64,000 nucleotides of DNA from Mesorhizobium sp. B1-1-8 (GTDB lineage: Bacteria > Pseudomonadota > Alphaproteobacteria > Rhizobiales > Rhizobiaceae): positions 1,116,001 through 1,180,000 of the forward strand of contig NZ_CP083956.1 of assembly GCF_006442795.2 (NCBI RefSeq), written 5' to 3'. The notes under the pieces are model-generated. The model saw only the letters and a program-made list of their open reading frames with translations, made no database searches and was not told the origin of the DNA. This document shows, in pieces, positions 56,694 through 64,000 of the stretch (positions are counted from its first letter, which is position 1; each line of letters begins with the position of its first letter). The translations under genes were made by a program, and so were the position numbers.

Positions 56694-57578
56694 TCAGCTC
56701 TTCAGCTTGGCGTTGCAGAGGCTGTAGAAGCCGCCGCCCTTCTGGATCCACTTCAGGCCGTTCAGCGTGTTGGCATCCTTGTTGGCGTAGTACTGCTCGA
56801 GGCAGGTATGCATGCGGCCCTTGGCCGGGGTCTCGGTGGCGAATTTCGGCGAGATGGCTGTCGGGAAGGTCACACCCTTCGGCGCGGCGACCGTCGGCTT
56901 CGCCGGTTCGCTGGTGTAGGTCGCTTCCGTCGGCGCCGGCACGGTTTCGTCATCGGCAGCGCCGGTGCCGCACTCGGCCTTGCGGAAGTCGTTCCACTTC
57001 ATGCCATTGAGCTTGTTGGCGGTCTTGGCGGCCTGGTACTTGGTGCTGCATTCGGCCATCGACAGGCCCTTGCCGCCAGCCGCGGCCGGCGCGGTGGTGG
57101 TTGTCGCCGTTTTGGTCGCAGTCGTCGTCTTGGTCGCGGTCGTAGGCTTGGTGTCCGATGCGGCTGCAGCGCCGGCGGCGCATTCGGTCTTGCGGAAGTC
57201 GTTCCACTTCATGCCGTTCAGCGTGCCGGCCGCCTTGGCGGCCTGGTACTTGGTGCTGCATTCCTTCGCTGTCAGGCCCTTGGCAGAGCTGTCGGCGGCC
57301 GCGGCTGTCGTCTCTTTGGCCTTCTTGGCCGGCTTGGTCTCAGCAGCCTTGGTTTCAGTTGCCTTGGTCGTGGTTGTGGTCGTCGCCGCGGCCGCTGCGT
57401 CGCTGCCGCACTGGGCCTTACGGAACTGGTTCCAGGTCTGGCCGGCGAGCGTTCCGGCGTCCTTGGCCGCGTTGTACTTGGTGCTGCATTCGGCCATGGT
57501 CAGCGCATGGGCCGGCGCCGCCAGGAACAAGGTTGCGACGGCGAGGCCCGTCAACGTTGCAAGTCTATGAATAAGCAT
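56694..57578 (-). CDS. Secreted cysteine-module protein (four modules)
   Basis: The 294-residue protein has a signal peptide (LTGLAVATLFLAAPAHA) and four cysteine-bounded modules: 31-57, 107-133, 177-203 and 259-288. The first three share C-STKY-x-AAK, then LNGMKWNDFRK and C; the last has the variant ending KGGGFYSLC. Linkers of Ala/Thr/Lys separate them, and GVTFPTAISPKF precedes the last. ATG at 57578 follows GGGAGA. Possibly a periplasmic or outer-surface binding protein; function unknown. Confidence 0.82.
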   Translation of the reverse strand: MLIHRLATLTGLAVATLFLAAPAHALTMAECSTKYNAAKDAGTLAGQTWNQFRKAQCGSDAAAAATTTTTTKATETKAAETKPAKKAKETTAAAADSSAKGLTAKECSTKYQAAKAAGTLNGMKWNDFRKTECAAGAAAASDTKPTTATKTTTATKTATTTTAPAAAGGKGLSMAECSTKYQAAKTANKLNGMKWNDFRKAECGTGAADDETVPAPTEATYTSEPAKPTVAAPKGVTFPTAISPKFATETPAKGRMHTCLEQYYANKDANTLNGLKWIQKGGGFYSLCNAKLKS

Positions 57579-57943
57579 GGCGATTTCTCCCTTGATGCCG
57601 CCGGGGGTGTCCCTGCACCAATCAATAACTCTCAATGATGGGTTGCGCTAGATGCTTCCGGCGAAGTGCCCTCACAAACCGTGTTCTTGCCGACAAGATG
57701 ATGAATTTCCTCTGCAGTTCGCCGGCGATGGCATATTTGCAAAGCTCTCGGGCGCAGAAAATTCGCCTCGGCCGGCATATTGCCGCTACGAAGAGAGGTC
57801 GGGGCAGGCTGCCGAATCACTTGAATGGCCTGCGACAATGAATTCCTAAGAATGGTAATATATAATCATGAAATGTGATGATCGGATGCGGGCCAATTGT
57901 GGCAAAACGAGCGGCTGAAAAACTGACGGGGACGTTGGCAAGC
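57579..57943. other. Intergenic region between cysteine-module gene and glmM
   Basis: 365 bp between divergent genes. Short frames on both strands mirror each other and lack ribosome sites. An A/T-rich stretch GGTAATATATAATCATGAAA near 57853-57872 is a likely promoter region for glmM. Nothing else recognised. Confidence 0.4.
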
Positions 57944-59296
57944 ATGGCAGGGCAGTATTTCGGCACGGACGGTATCCGCGGACGCGCCAACAAGTTTCCG
58001 ATGACGGCCGAGATCGCGATGCGGGTCGGCATGGCCGCCGGTCTCTCTTTCCAGCGCGGCAACCATCGCCACCGCGTCGTGCTCGGCAAGGATACGCGGC
58101 TTTCCGGCTACATGATCGAGAATGCGATGGTGTCGGGCCTTTGCGCGGCCGGCATGGATGTCTTCCTGCTCGGCCCGATCCCGACGCCGGCGGTCGCCAT
58201 GCTGGTGCGCTCGCTGCGCGCCGACATCGGCGTGATGATCTCGGCCTCGCACAACCCTTACTACGACAACGGCATCAAGCTGTTCGGCCCCGACGGCTAC
58301 AAGCTCTCCGACGAGATCGAGGAGCGCATCGAAGCGATGCTCGACAAGGACATCGAGCTGGCGCTCGCCGATTCCGACGGGCTTGGCCGCGCCAAGCGCG
58401 TCGATGGCGTGCATGACCGCTACATCGAATTCGCCAAGCGCACGCTGCCGCGCTCGATGTCGCTTTCGGGCCTGAGGATCGTCGTCGATTGCGCCAACGG
58501 TGCGTCCTACAAGGTGGCGCCCGAGGCTTTATGGGAGCTCGGCGCCGAGGTCGTTGCGATCAATGTCGAGCCGAACGGCTTCAACATCAACAAGGAGTGC
58601 GGCTCGACCCATCCGGCCGGCTTGCAGAAGAAGGTGCATGAGGTGCGCGCCGATATCGGCATCGCGCTCGATGGCGACGCCGACCGCGTGGTGATCGTCG
58701 ACGAGAACGGCACGATCGTCGATGGCGACCAGATCATGGCGCTGATCGCCGAGTCCTGGCATCAGAGCGGCCGGCTGGCCGGCGGCGGCGTTGTCTCCAC
58801 GGTGATGTCCAATCTCGGATTGGAGCGCTTCCTTGGCGACATGAAGCTGCAGCTCCACCGCACCAAGGTCGGCGACCGCTATGTCGTCGAGCACATGCGC
58901 GCGCATGGGCTCAATGTCGGCGGCGAGCAGTCCGGCCATATCGTGCTCTCCGATTTCTCGACCACCGGCGACGGCCTGGTCTCGGCCTTGCAGGTGCTGG
59001 CCTGCATCAAGCGGCAGAACCGGCCGGTCAGCGAATTGTCGAAGAAATTCGAGCCGGTGCCGCAGCTCCTGAAGAATGTCCGTATCTCCGGCGGCAAGCC
59101 GCTGGAGGAGGCTCCGGTCAAGGCGGCCATCGAGGAAGCGCGCAACCGGCTCGGCAAGACCGGCCGCCTCGTCATCCGGCCCTCCGGCACCGAGCCGCTC
59201 ATCCGCGTCATGGCCGAGGGCGACGACCCGCAACTGATCGAGGCGATCGTCAACGACATCGTCGGCATAATTTCGGACACGCGCAGCGCCGCGTGA
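57944..59296 (+). CDS. glmM: Phosphoglucosamine mutase
   Basis: The 450-residue enzyme starts [17 protein letters not shown] and has the phosphoserine loop [14 protein letters not shown] with catalytic Ser102, the metal loop [17 protein letters not shown] and the phosphate-binding [15 protein letters not shown]. It makes glucosamine-1-phosphate for cell wall and lipopolysaccharide precursors. In many bacteria glmM follows ftsH; here the cysteine-module pair lies between them. Confidence 0.96.
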   Translation: MAGQYFGTDGIRGRANKFPMTAEIAMRVGMAAGLSFQRGNHRHRVVLGKDTRLSGYMIENAMVSGLCAAGMDVFLLGPIPTPAVAMLVRSLRADIGVMISASHNPYYDNGIKLFGPDGYKLSDEIEERIEAMLDKDIELALADSDGLGRAKRVDGVHDRYIEFAKRTLPRSMSLSGLRIVVDCANGASYKVAPEALWELGAEVVAINVEPNGFNINKECGSTHPAGLQKKVHEVRADIGIALDGDADRVVIVDENGTIVDGDQIMALIAESWHQSGRLAGGGVVSTVMSNLGLERFLGDMKLQLHRTKVGDRYVVEHMRAHGLNVGGEQSGHIVLSDFSTTGDGLVSALQVLACIKRQNRPVSELSKKFEPVPQLLKNVRISGGKPLEEAPVKAAIEEARNRLGKTGRLVIRPSGTEPLIRVMAEGDDPQLIEAIVNDIVGIISDTRSAA

Positions 59297-59353
59297 CATC
59301 CGGCACAACAGCAGAGCGGCCAGCTTTCAATCGAATCGCTGGACGCTCTCTTT

Positions 59354-59409
59354 ATTTTTACGCAATTCCGAACGGAAAACCGTGTCACACGTTTCTCGGA
59401 ATTGCTCTA
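59354..59409. repeat. GCAATTCC palindromic repeat (copy after glmM)
   Basis: TTTACGCAATTCCGAACGG through CGTTTCTCGGAATTGCTCT; outer arms GCAATTCC/GGAATTGC preserved, inner arms changed. 57 bp after the glmM stop. Confidence 0.7.
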
Positions 59410-59466
59410 AATGCATGTTTTCGGAACGAAATTTGTCCTGAGATTGCCGACTGGCCCACCTCGGAG

Positions 59467-59487
59467 CCGCCGTTGGCGGGCTTTTTT
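59467..59487 (+). terminator. Probable terminator after glmM
   Basis: CCGCC, loop GTT, GGCGG, then GC and six T. Short stem, long T-run; 170 bp after the glmM stop. Confidence 0.55.
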
Positions 59488-59566
59488 GTAGGCCGCCAGC
59501 GGCAAGGTCGACCTGCCCCGACTGCATCCACCTAAAATTGTATAGATTCGTGGTTAATCGGCACGG

Positions 59567-59582
59567 TTAAACGGCCTTTAAC
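59567..59582 (+). promoter_or_regulatory. CtrA-type site upstream of first OMP gene
   Basis: TTAA-ACGGCCT-TTAAC matches TTAA-N7-TTAAC fully. It lies 77 bp before the start of the OMP gene. Confidence 0.6.
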
Positions 59583-59658
59583 CTTTGCGATTCATTATCC
59601 ATGCCGAGGTTAATCAACTTCGGGCGGCGTCGTCCCGAGGCTTCTTAGGGGTGACAGC

Positions 59659-60474
59659 ATGTTCAATACAGCAAGAATGGCATTGGTTGCCGCGCTGTTT
59701 GCGGGGGTGGCCGGACCGGCCCTTGCCGCCGACCTCGCGGAACCGCCGGTGGTCGAGCAGGCGCCGCCGGTCGTCGAAGAGCAGCCGGTCGATGTCGGAG
59801 GCTGGTATATCCGCGGCGACATCGACTATCACAAGTCGACCGTGCGCAGCATCGACTACATTACATACGGCCCGCCGCCCGGCACCAACGATTTCGATTT
59901 CGGCAAACTCAAGGGTGGTTTCTCGCTCGGTGGCGGCGTCGGCTACAAGATTAACGACTACCTCCGTACCGATCTGACCGCCGACTACTGGTTTAAATCG
60001 AACTTCAATGGCCAGACATCGGATCTCACGACGACGTCGACCGAAGTCTCGAAAATGAGCGCCTTCCTGCTGTTGGCCAACGCTTATGTCGATCTCGGCA
60101 CCTATCATGGCATCACGCCGTATGTCGGCGCCGGCATCGGTGGCGCGCACGTCAAATGGGATGCCGTCAGGGATCCGAACACCACCGAGTTCAATCCCGG
60201 GTCGTCCAACTGGCGTTTCGCCTATGCGCTCATGGCCGGCGCTTCCTACTGCTTGACCGACAAAGTGATACTCGATGCAGGCTATCGCTACTCCCATATC
60301 CAGGGAGGTCGCATGTTCGAGTTCGATACGAGCAGCTCCGGGCCAGGCTTCGACCATGGCATCAGCACGCATGAGGTGCGCGGCGGTCTGCGCTATCAGT
60401 TCGGGGGCAACAACGGGTGCTCCGCGCCGGTGGTGGCTTATCAGCCGGAGCCGGAGCCGATCTACACGAAGTAA
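59659..60474 (+). CDS. Outer-membrane beta-barrel protein (Omp25/Omp31/RopB-like), copy 1
   Basis: The 271-residue protein has a signal peptide (MALVAALFAGVAGPALA), a Pro/Val/Glu linker and then an eight-stranded barrel (GGWYIRGDIDYH; SLGGGVGYKINDYLRTDLTADYWF; HGITPYVGAGIGGAHVKWD; EVRGGLRYQF). Such proteins are the major surface OMPs of Rhizobiales. The barrel ends before a short tail (PEPEPIYTK) instead of the usual terminal Phe. 43% or so alike by eye with its neighbour; the two are a tandem pair. Confidence 0.88.
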   Translation: MFNTARMALVAALFAGVAGPALAADLAEPPVVEQAPPVVEEQPVDVGGWYIRGDIDYHKSTVRSIDYITYGPPPGTNDFDFGKLKGGFSLGGGVGYKINDYLRTDLTADYWFKSNFNGQTSDLTTTSTEVSKMSAFLLLANAYVDLGTYHGITPYVGAGIGGAHVKWDAVRDPNTTEFNPGSSNWRFAYALMAGASYCLTDKVILDAGYRYSHIQGGRMFEFDTSSSGPGFDHGISTHEVRGGLRYQFGGNNGCSAPVVAYQPEPEPIYTK

Positions 60475-60500
60475 AACTCCTGCATTCGACGGTCTGAAAG

Positions 60501-60525
60501 CCGCCCGGCTCGCTGGGCGGTTTTT
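60501..60525 (+). terminator. Rho-independent terminator of first OMP gene
   Basis: CCGCCC, loop GGCTCGCT, GGGCGG, TTTTT. 27 bp after the stop at 60474. Confidence 0.85.
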
Positions 60526-60583
60526 CGTTTGTGAGGTCTTCGTAAAAGCCGATCGAAATCAATTCGGTAACGGACCGTTATCC

Positions 60584-60599
60584 TTAACCGGCACTTAAC
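60584..60599 (+). promoter_or_regulatory. CtrA-type site upstream of second OMP gene
   Basis: TTAA-CCGGCAC-TTAAC matches TTAA-N7-TTAAC fully, 81 bp before the second OMP start. Further TTAAC copies lie just after it (GGTTAAC, 60608-60612). Confidence 0.6.
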
Positions 60600-60679
60600 C
60601 ACTATGGTTAACAATGCATCCTGAAAACGGCAGCTGTGCCCGCGTTCGCGGCTGGCGCCAACTTCGGGAGCCGGGGACC

Positions 60680-61453
60680 ATGACACCAAAATCGCGTATC
60701 GCGTCAGCGCTTGCAGCAATCGTCCTCTTGCCACTGACGCCGGCGCTCGCGGCCGATTACAATCCGCCGGTCTATGTCGACCAGGCGCCGGACTATCAGC
60801 CGGTCGAGGTCGGGTCCGGCTGGTACCTACGCGGCGACGTGTCCTACCTGGCACAGAAGAGCTTCAAGAACGGGGATTTCACCTTCCCGTCAACGATCAA
60901 CAACGAAAGCTTCAGCGAGAGCCAGGACGCCTATTTCGCGAGCATCGGTTTCGGCTATCATTTCAACGATTACCTGCGCGCCGATTTCAACCTTGGCTAC
61001 CTGCCCGGCAACAAAGCCAGCTTCAGCTATGATGATACAGGGACCGCGACGCCGTCGGCCGTGGGATCCGGAAACCTGAAGAACTATGCGATCTCAGGCA
61101 TACTCAACGGCTATGTCGATCTTGGCACATATGTCGGCATCACGCCATATCTCGGCGCCGGCATCGGTGTTGTCCGCAGCACGCGCAAGCTTTCGGCGAG
61201 CTATACCGATATCAATGTTCCCGCCAACAGCTTCACCTTGCAGGATAATAAATCTCGGTACTCTCTCGCTTATACGCTGAATGCAGGCCTTGCCTACCAG
61301 GTGTCCAAAAACGTGCTGATCGACCTCGGTTATCAGTATTTCTCGGCCCCCGATGCGGAATATATCACCGCCGCGAGCTTGACCTCGTTCCCGGTCCACA
61401 AAGGCATCAGCAATCATCAGGTCAAGCTCGGCCTGCGCTACGATCTCTGGTGA
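60680..61453 (+). CDS. Outer-membrane beta-barrel protein (Omp25/Omp31/RopB-like), copy 2
   Basis: The 257-residue protein has a signal peptide (IASALAAIVLLPLTPALA), a Pro/Tyr/Val linker (NPPVYVDQAPDYQPVEVGS) and a barrel with the same strand order as its neighbour (GWYLRGDVSYL; ASIGFGYHFNDYLRADFNLGYL; VGITPYLGAGIGVVRS), ending in KLGLRYDLW, a proper aromatic terminus for barrel insertion. ATG at 60680 follows CCGGGGA. Confidence 0.9.
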   Translation: MTPKSRIASALAAIVLLPLTPALAADYNPPVYVDQAPDYQPVEVGSGWYLRGDVSYLAQKSFKNGDFTFPSTINNESFSESQDAYFASIGFGYHFNDYLRADFNLGYLPGNKASFSYDDTGTATPSAVGSGNLKNYAISGILNGYVDLGTYVGITPYLGAGIGVVRSTRKLSASYTDINVPANSFTLQDNKSRYSLAYTLNAGLAYQVSKNVLIDLGYQYFSAPDAEYITAASLTSFPVHKGISNHQVKLGLRYDLW

Positions 61454-61574
61454 GCGGCGCGGGCCAGGACATATCGACGGCGGATCCAACGGTTCGCCGT
61501 TTCTCATTTCCGGTTTGCACATGAAGCTGGAACGAATATCCCGACAGCGACAAAAACTTTCCCCTTGACGCCGG

Positions 61575-61649
61575 AAGCCTGAACGCATATCGCCGTCCGT
61601 GGGCCACCCCTCCCCAACGAGGGGCCACTATCTGGAAGGATAGACCACG
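61575..61649 (+). ncRNA. serC leader RNA motif (5' UTR element)
   Basis: The leader has two hairpins: CCCCTC/GAGGGG (61607-61612, 61619-61624) and CTATC-TGGAAG-GATAG (61628-61643), the second holding the ribosome site GGAAGG in its loop and stem. This position and layout fit the serC RNA motif known upstream of serC-serA in alphaproteobacteria. TTGACG at 61565 may be the -35 region. Ends are approximate. Confidence 0.65.
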
Positions 61650-62825
61650 ATGACGACGCTTACGAAGCCCGGACTCCGTCCGGCGAACCCCAATTTCTCC
61701 TCAGGTCCCTGCGCAAAACGTCCCGGCTGGTCGGTCGAGGCGCTGAGAGCTGCCGCGCTCGGACGTTCGCACCGCGCCAAGATCGGCAAGACCAAGCTCG
61801 AGCAGGCGATCGAGCTGACGCGCGAAATCCTACAGGTGCCGGCGGATTACCGCATCGGCATCGTGCCGGCTTCCGACACCGGCGCGGTCGAGATGGCGCT
61901 GTGGTCGCTGCTCGGCGAGCGCGGCGTCGACATGGTCGCCTGGGAAAGTTTTGGTGCCGGCTGGGTCACCGACGTGGTCAAGCAATTGAAGCTCGCCGAC
62001 GTGCGCAAGATCGAGGCCGGCTACGGCGAACTGCCGGACCTCGCCAGGATCGACTTCGACCGTGACGTGGTCTTCACCTGGAACGGCACGACCTCGGGCG
62101 TGCGCGTGCCGAACGGCGATTTCATCCCGGCGGATCGCAAGGGCCTGACCATCTGCGACGCCACCTCGGCGGCGTTCGCGCAGAGGCTCGATTTCCAAAA
62201 GCTCGACGTCGTCACCTTCTCCTGGCAAAAGGTGCTGGGCGGCGAGGGCGCGCATGGCATGCTGATCCTGTCGCCCCGTGCCGTCGAGCGGCTGGAGATC
62301 TACAAGCCTTCATGGCCGCTGCCGAAGATTTTTCGTCTTACGTCGGGCGGCAAGCTGATCGAGGGCATCTTCAAGGGCGAGACCATCAACACACCGTCGA
62401 TGCTGTGCGTCGAGGACTATCTCGATGCGTTGCAATGGGCGAAGTCCATCGGCGGCCTTGACGCGCTGATCGCCCGCGCCGATGCCAACGCCGCCGTGCT
62501 CGAACAGTTCGTGGACAGATCGGCGTGGCTTGGCCATCTCGCGGTCGATCCGGCAACGCGCTCGAACACCTCGGTCTGTTTCTCCTTCACCGATCCTGGC
62601 GTGGCGGCGCTCGATGCCGACGGCCAGGCGGCCTTCGCCAAGGGCATCATCTCGATGCTGGACAAGGAAGGCGTCGCTTACGACATCGGCTCCTATCGCG
62701 ATGCGCCGCCCGGCCTGCGCATCTGGTGCGGCGCGACGGTCGAGACGTCGGACCTCGAGGCGCTGCTGCCTTGGCTCGACTGGGCCTTTGCCAGCCAAAA
62801 GGCGTCGCTCAAAGCGGCTGCCTGA
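61650..62825 (+). CDS. serC: Phosphoserine aminotransferase
   Basis: The 391-residue PLP enzyme has the Schiff-base lysine Lys194 in [15 protein letters not shown] and the alphaproteobacterial SerC N-terminus [20 protein letters not shown] ([16 protein letters not shown] here). It converts 3-phosphohydroxypyruvate to phosphoserine in serine synthesis. It is followed 57 bp later by serA. Confidence 0.96.
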   Translation: MTTLTKPGLRPANPNFSSGPCAKRPGWSVEALRAAALGRSHRAKIGKTKLEQAIELTREILQVPADYRIGIVPASDTGAVEMALWSLLGERGVDMVAWESFGAGWVTDVVKQLKLADVRKIEAGYGELPDLARIDFDRDVVFTWNGTTSGVRVPNGDFIPADRKGLTICDATSAAFAQRLDFQKLDVVTFSWQKVLGGEGAHGMLILSPRAVERLEIYKPSWPLPKIFRLTSGGKLIEGIFKGETINTPSMLCVEDYLDALQWAKSIGGLDALIARADANAAVLEQFVDRSAWLGHLAVDPATRSNTSVCFSFTDPGVAALDADGQAAFAKGIISMLDKEGVAYDIGSYRDAPPGLRIWCGATVETSDLEALLPWLDWAFASQKASLKAAA

Positions 62826-62830
62826 GATTC

Positions 62831-62852
62831 ATGGCGGCCCTCTGGCCGCCAT
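62831..62852 (+). other. Hairpin between serC and serA
   Basis: ATGGCGGCC, loop CTCT, GGCCGCCAT: nine perfect pairs, no T-run. It may stabilise the serC mRNA end or tune serA expression. AAGGAGG of serA follows. Confidence 0.6.
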
Positions 62853-62882
62853 TTCCCAACAATCCATCTCAAGGAGGCCGCC

Positions 62883-64000
62883 ATGGCGCCCCGCGTTCTC
62901 GTTTCGGATAAACTTTCAACCACCGCCGTGCAGATCTTCAAGAACCACGGCATCGAGGTCGATTACCTGCCCGATCTCGGCAAGGACAAGGAAAAGCTCG
63001 CCGAAATCATCGACCAGTATGATGGCCTTGCCATCCGCTCGGCGACGAAAGTCACCGAGAAGCTGATCAACGCCGCCACCAGGCTCAAGGTCGTCGGCCG
63101 GGCCGGCATCGGCGTCGACAATGTCGACATACCGGCGGCAAGCCGCAAGGGCATCATCGTGATGAACACGCCCTTCGGCAATTCGATCACCACGGCCGAG
63201 CACGCCGTCGCCATGATCTTTGCGCTCGCCCGGCAGATCCCGGAAGCCAATGCCTCCACGCATGCCGGCAAGTGGGAAAAGAACCGCTTCATGGGTGTGG
63301 AGATCACCGGCAAGACGCTGGGCGTCGTCGGCTGCGGCAATATCGGCTCGATCGTCGCCACGCGCGGCGTCGGGCTGAAAATGCATGTGATCGCCTTCGA
63401 TCCGTTCCTGTCGGACAGCCGCGCCGAGGAGCTCGGCGTCGAGAAGGTCGAACTCGACGAGCTCTTCGCCCGAGCCGATTTCATCACCTTGCACACGCCG
63501 CTAACCGACAAGACGCGCAACATCATCGACCAGGCGGCGATCGCGAAAATGAAGGATGGCGTGCGCATCATCAATTGCGCGCGCGGCGGGCTGGTCGTCG
63601 AGGCCGACCTGGTCGCGGCGCTGAAGAGCGGCAAGGTGGCCGGCGCCGGCATCGACGTGTTCGAGGTCGAGCCGGCGGAGAACAACGCGCTGTTCGGCAT
63701 GGAAAATGTCGTGGCAACGCCGCATCTCGGCGCTTCGACCATGGAGGCACAGGAGAACGTCGCGCTGCAGGTCGCCGAGCAGATGAGCGACTATCTGATC
63801 AAGGGCGCGGTCTCCAACGCCATCAACATGCCGTCGATCACGGCGGAAGAAGCGCCGCGCCTGAAGCCTTTCGTCAAGCTCGCCGAGGTGCTCGGCGCCT
63901 TTGTCGGCCAGGTCACCGAGGATCCGATCAAGGAGGTGGAGATCCTGTTCGACGGCTCGACCGCGACCATGAACACGCGCGCGCTGATCAGCGCGGCGCT
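62883..64000 (+). CDS. serA: D-3-phosphoglycerate dehydrogenase (cut by window end)
   Basis: The first 372 residues are present. They show the substrate domain (VLVSDKLSTTAVQIF; GRAGIGVDNVDIPAA), the NAD-binding motif LGVVGCGNIGSIV, the catalytic Arg region INCARGGLV, Glu in DVFEVEPAE and His in ATPHLGAST, and then the start of the intervening domain of the long SerA type (about 530 residues). It makes the first step of serine synthesis. ATG at 62883 follows AAGGAGG. Confidence 0.97.
   Translation, partial: MAPRVLVSDKLSTTAVQIFKNHGIEVDYLPDLGKDKEKLAEIIDQYDGLAIRSATKVTEKLINAATRLKVVGRAGIGVDNVDIPAASRKGIIVMNTPFGNSITTAEHAVAMIFALARQIPEANASTHAGKWEKNRFMGVEITGKTLGVVGCGNIGSIVATRGVGLKMHVIAFDPFLSDSRAEELGVEKVELDELFARADFITLHTPLTDKTRNIIDQAAIAKMKDGVRIINCARGGLVVEADLVAALKSGKVAGAGIDVFEVEPAENNALFGMENVVATPHLGASTMEAQENVALQVAEQMSDYLIKGAVSNAINMPSITAEEAPRLKPFVKLAEVLGAFVGQVTEDPIKEVEILFDGSTATMNTRALISAA

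Noticed and set aside
57635..57849. Small plus-strand proteins before glmM
   Set aside because: Overlapping frames of equal length on both strands, no ribosome site, no recognisable composition.

Overview
The window looks like chromosomal DNA of an alphaproteobacterium of the order Rhizobiales, most likely Mesorhizobium or a close relative. This is judged from the GC-rich coding sequence, a tandem pair of Omp25/Omp31/RopB-type outer-membrane proteins, CtrA-type TTAA-N7-TTAA sites, a serC-serA pair with a structured leader, an IS481-family element of the kind common in rhizobia, and many dispersed palindromic repeats. No rRNA, tRNA, CRISPR array or prophage was seen. The genes are mostly housekeeping; the novelty lies in small insertions, repeats and regulatory sites between them.

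Layout, left part (1-22 kb). A curlin-repeat C-terminus runs in from the left edge, followed by small exported proteins. A minus-strand TonB-ExbD-ExbB cluster has a Tat-exported multicopper oxidase downstream. Next come a cysteine hydrolase, a monooxygenase-fold protein paired with an ECF sigma factor that carries a SnoaL-like tail, and a luciferase-like flavin enzyme. A four-gene BMP-type nucleoside ABC transporter operon is interrupted by a perfect 55-bp inverted repeat. A FadJ-like beta-oxidation enzyme is followed by an IS481 copy abutting an SRPBCC gene, which is divergent from its ArsR regulator. Then come yebC, a SelW-like protein, a frameshifted DUF1772 gene and a divergent TetR regulator.

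Middle part (22-45 kb). rpmE, an MsbA-like exporter, a DUF3857/transglutaminase protein, an M32 carboxypeptidase, a MotA/MotB-like pair, an hemolysin III-type membrane protein, suhB, efp, a Sel1-repeat protein, thiE, a class III cyclase, a TauE/SafE transporter and a DUF2269 protein follow. A probable small RNA and a CtrA-type site precede a DUF1465 gene. The ruvC-ruvA-ruvB resolvase operon follows, with an AbrB/VapC toxin-antitoxin module inserted between ruvC and ruvA. A Tat-type metallophosphoesterase and a GH5 glycosidase close this part.

Right part (45-64 kb). The complete Tol-Pal envelope cluster (ybgC, tolQRAB, pal, cpoB) runs into tilS and ftsH. Two secreted paralogues built from cysteine-bounded modules lie on the other strand. 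glmM, the two porin-like genes with CtrA-type sites, and serC-serA (serA cut by the window end) follow. Themes are envelope integrity (Tol-Pal, OMPs, FtsH, GlmM), iron/copper handling, and DNA repair. Between the genes lie at least seven repeat families, several of which abut stop or start codons.
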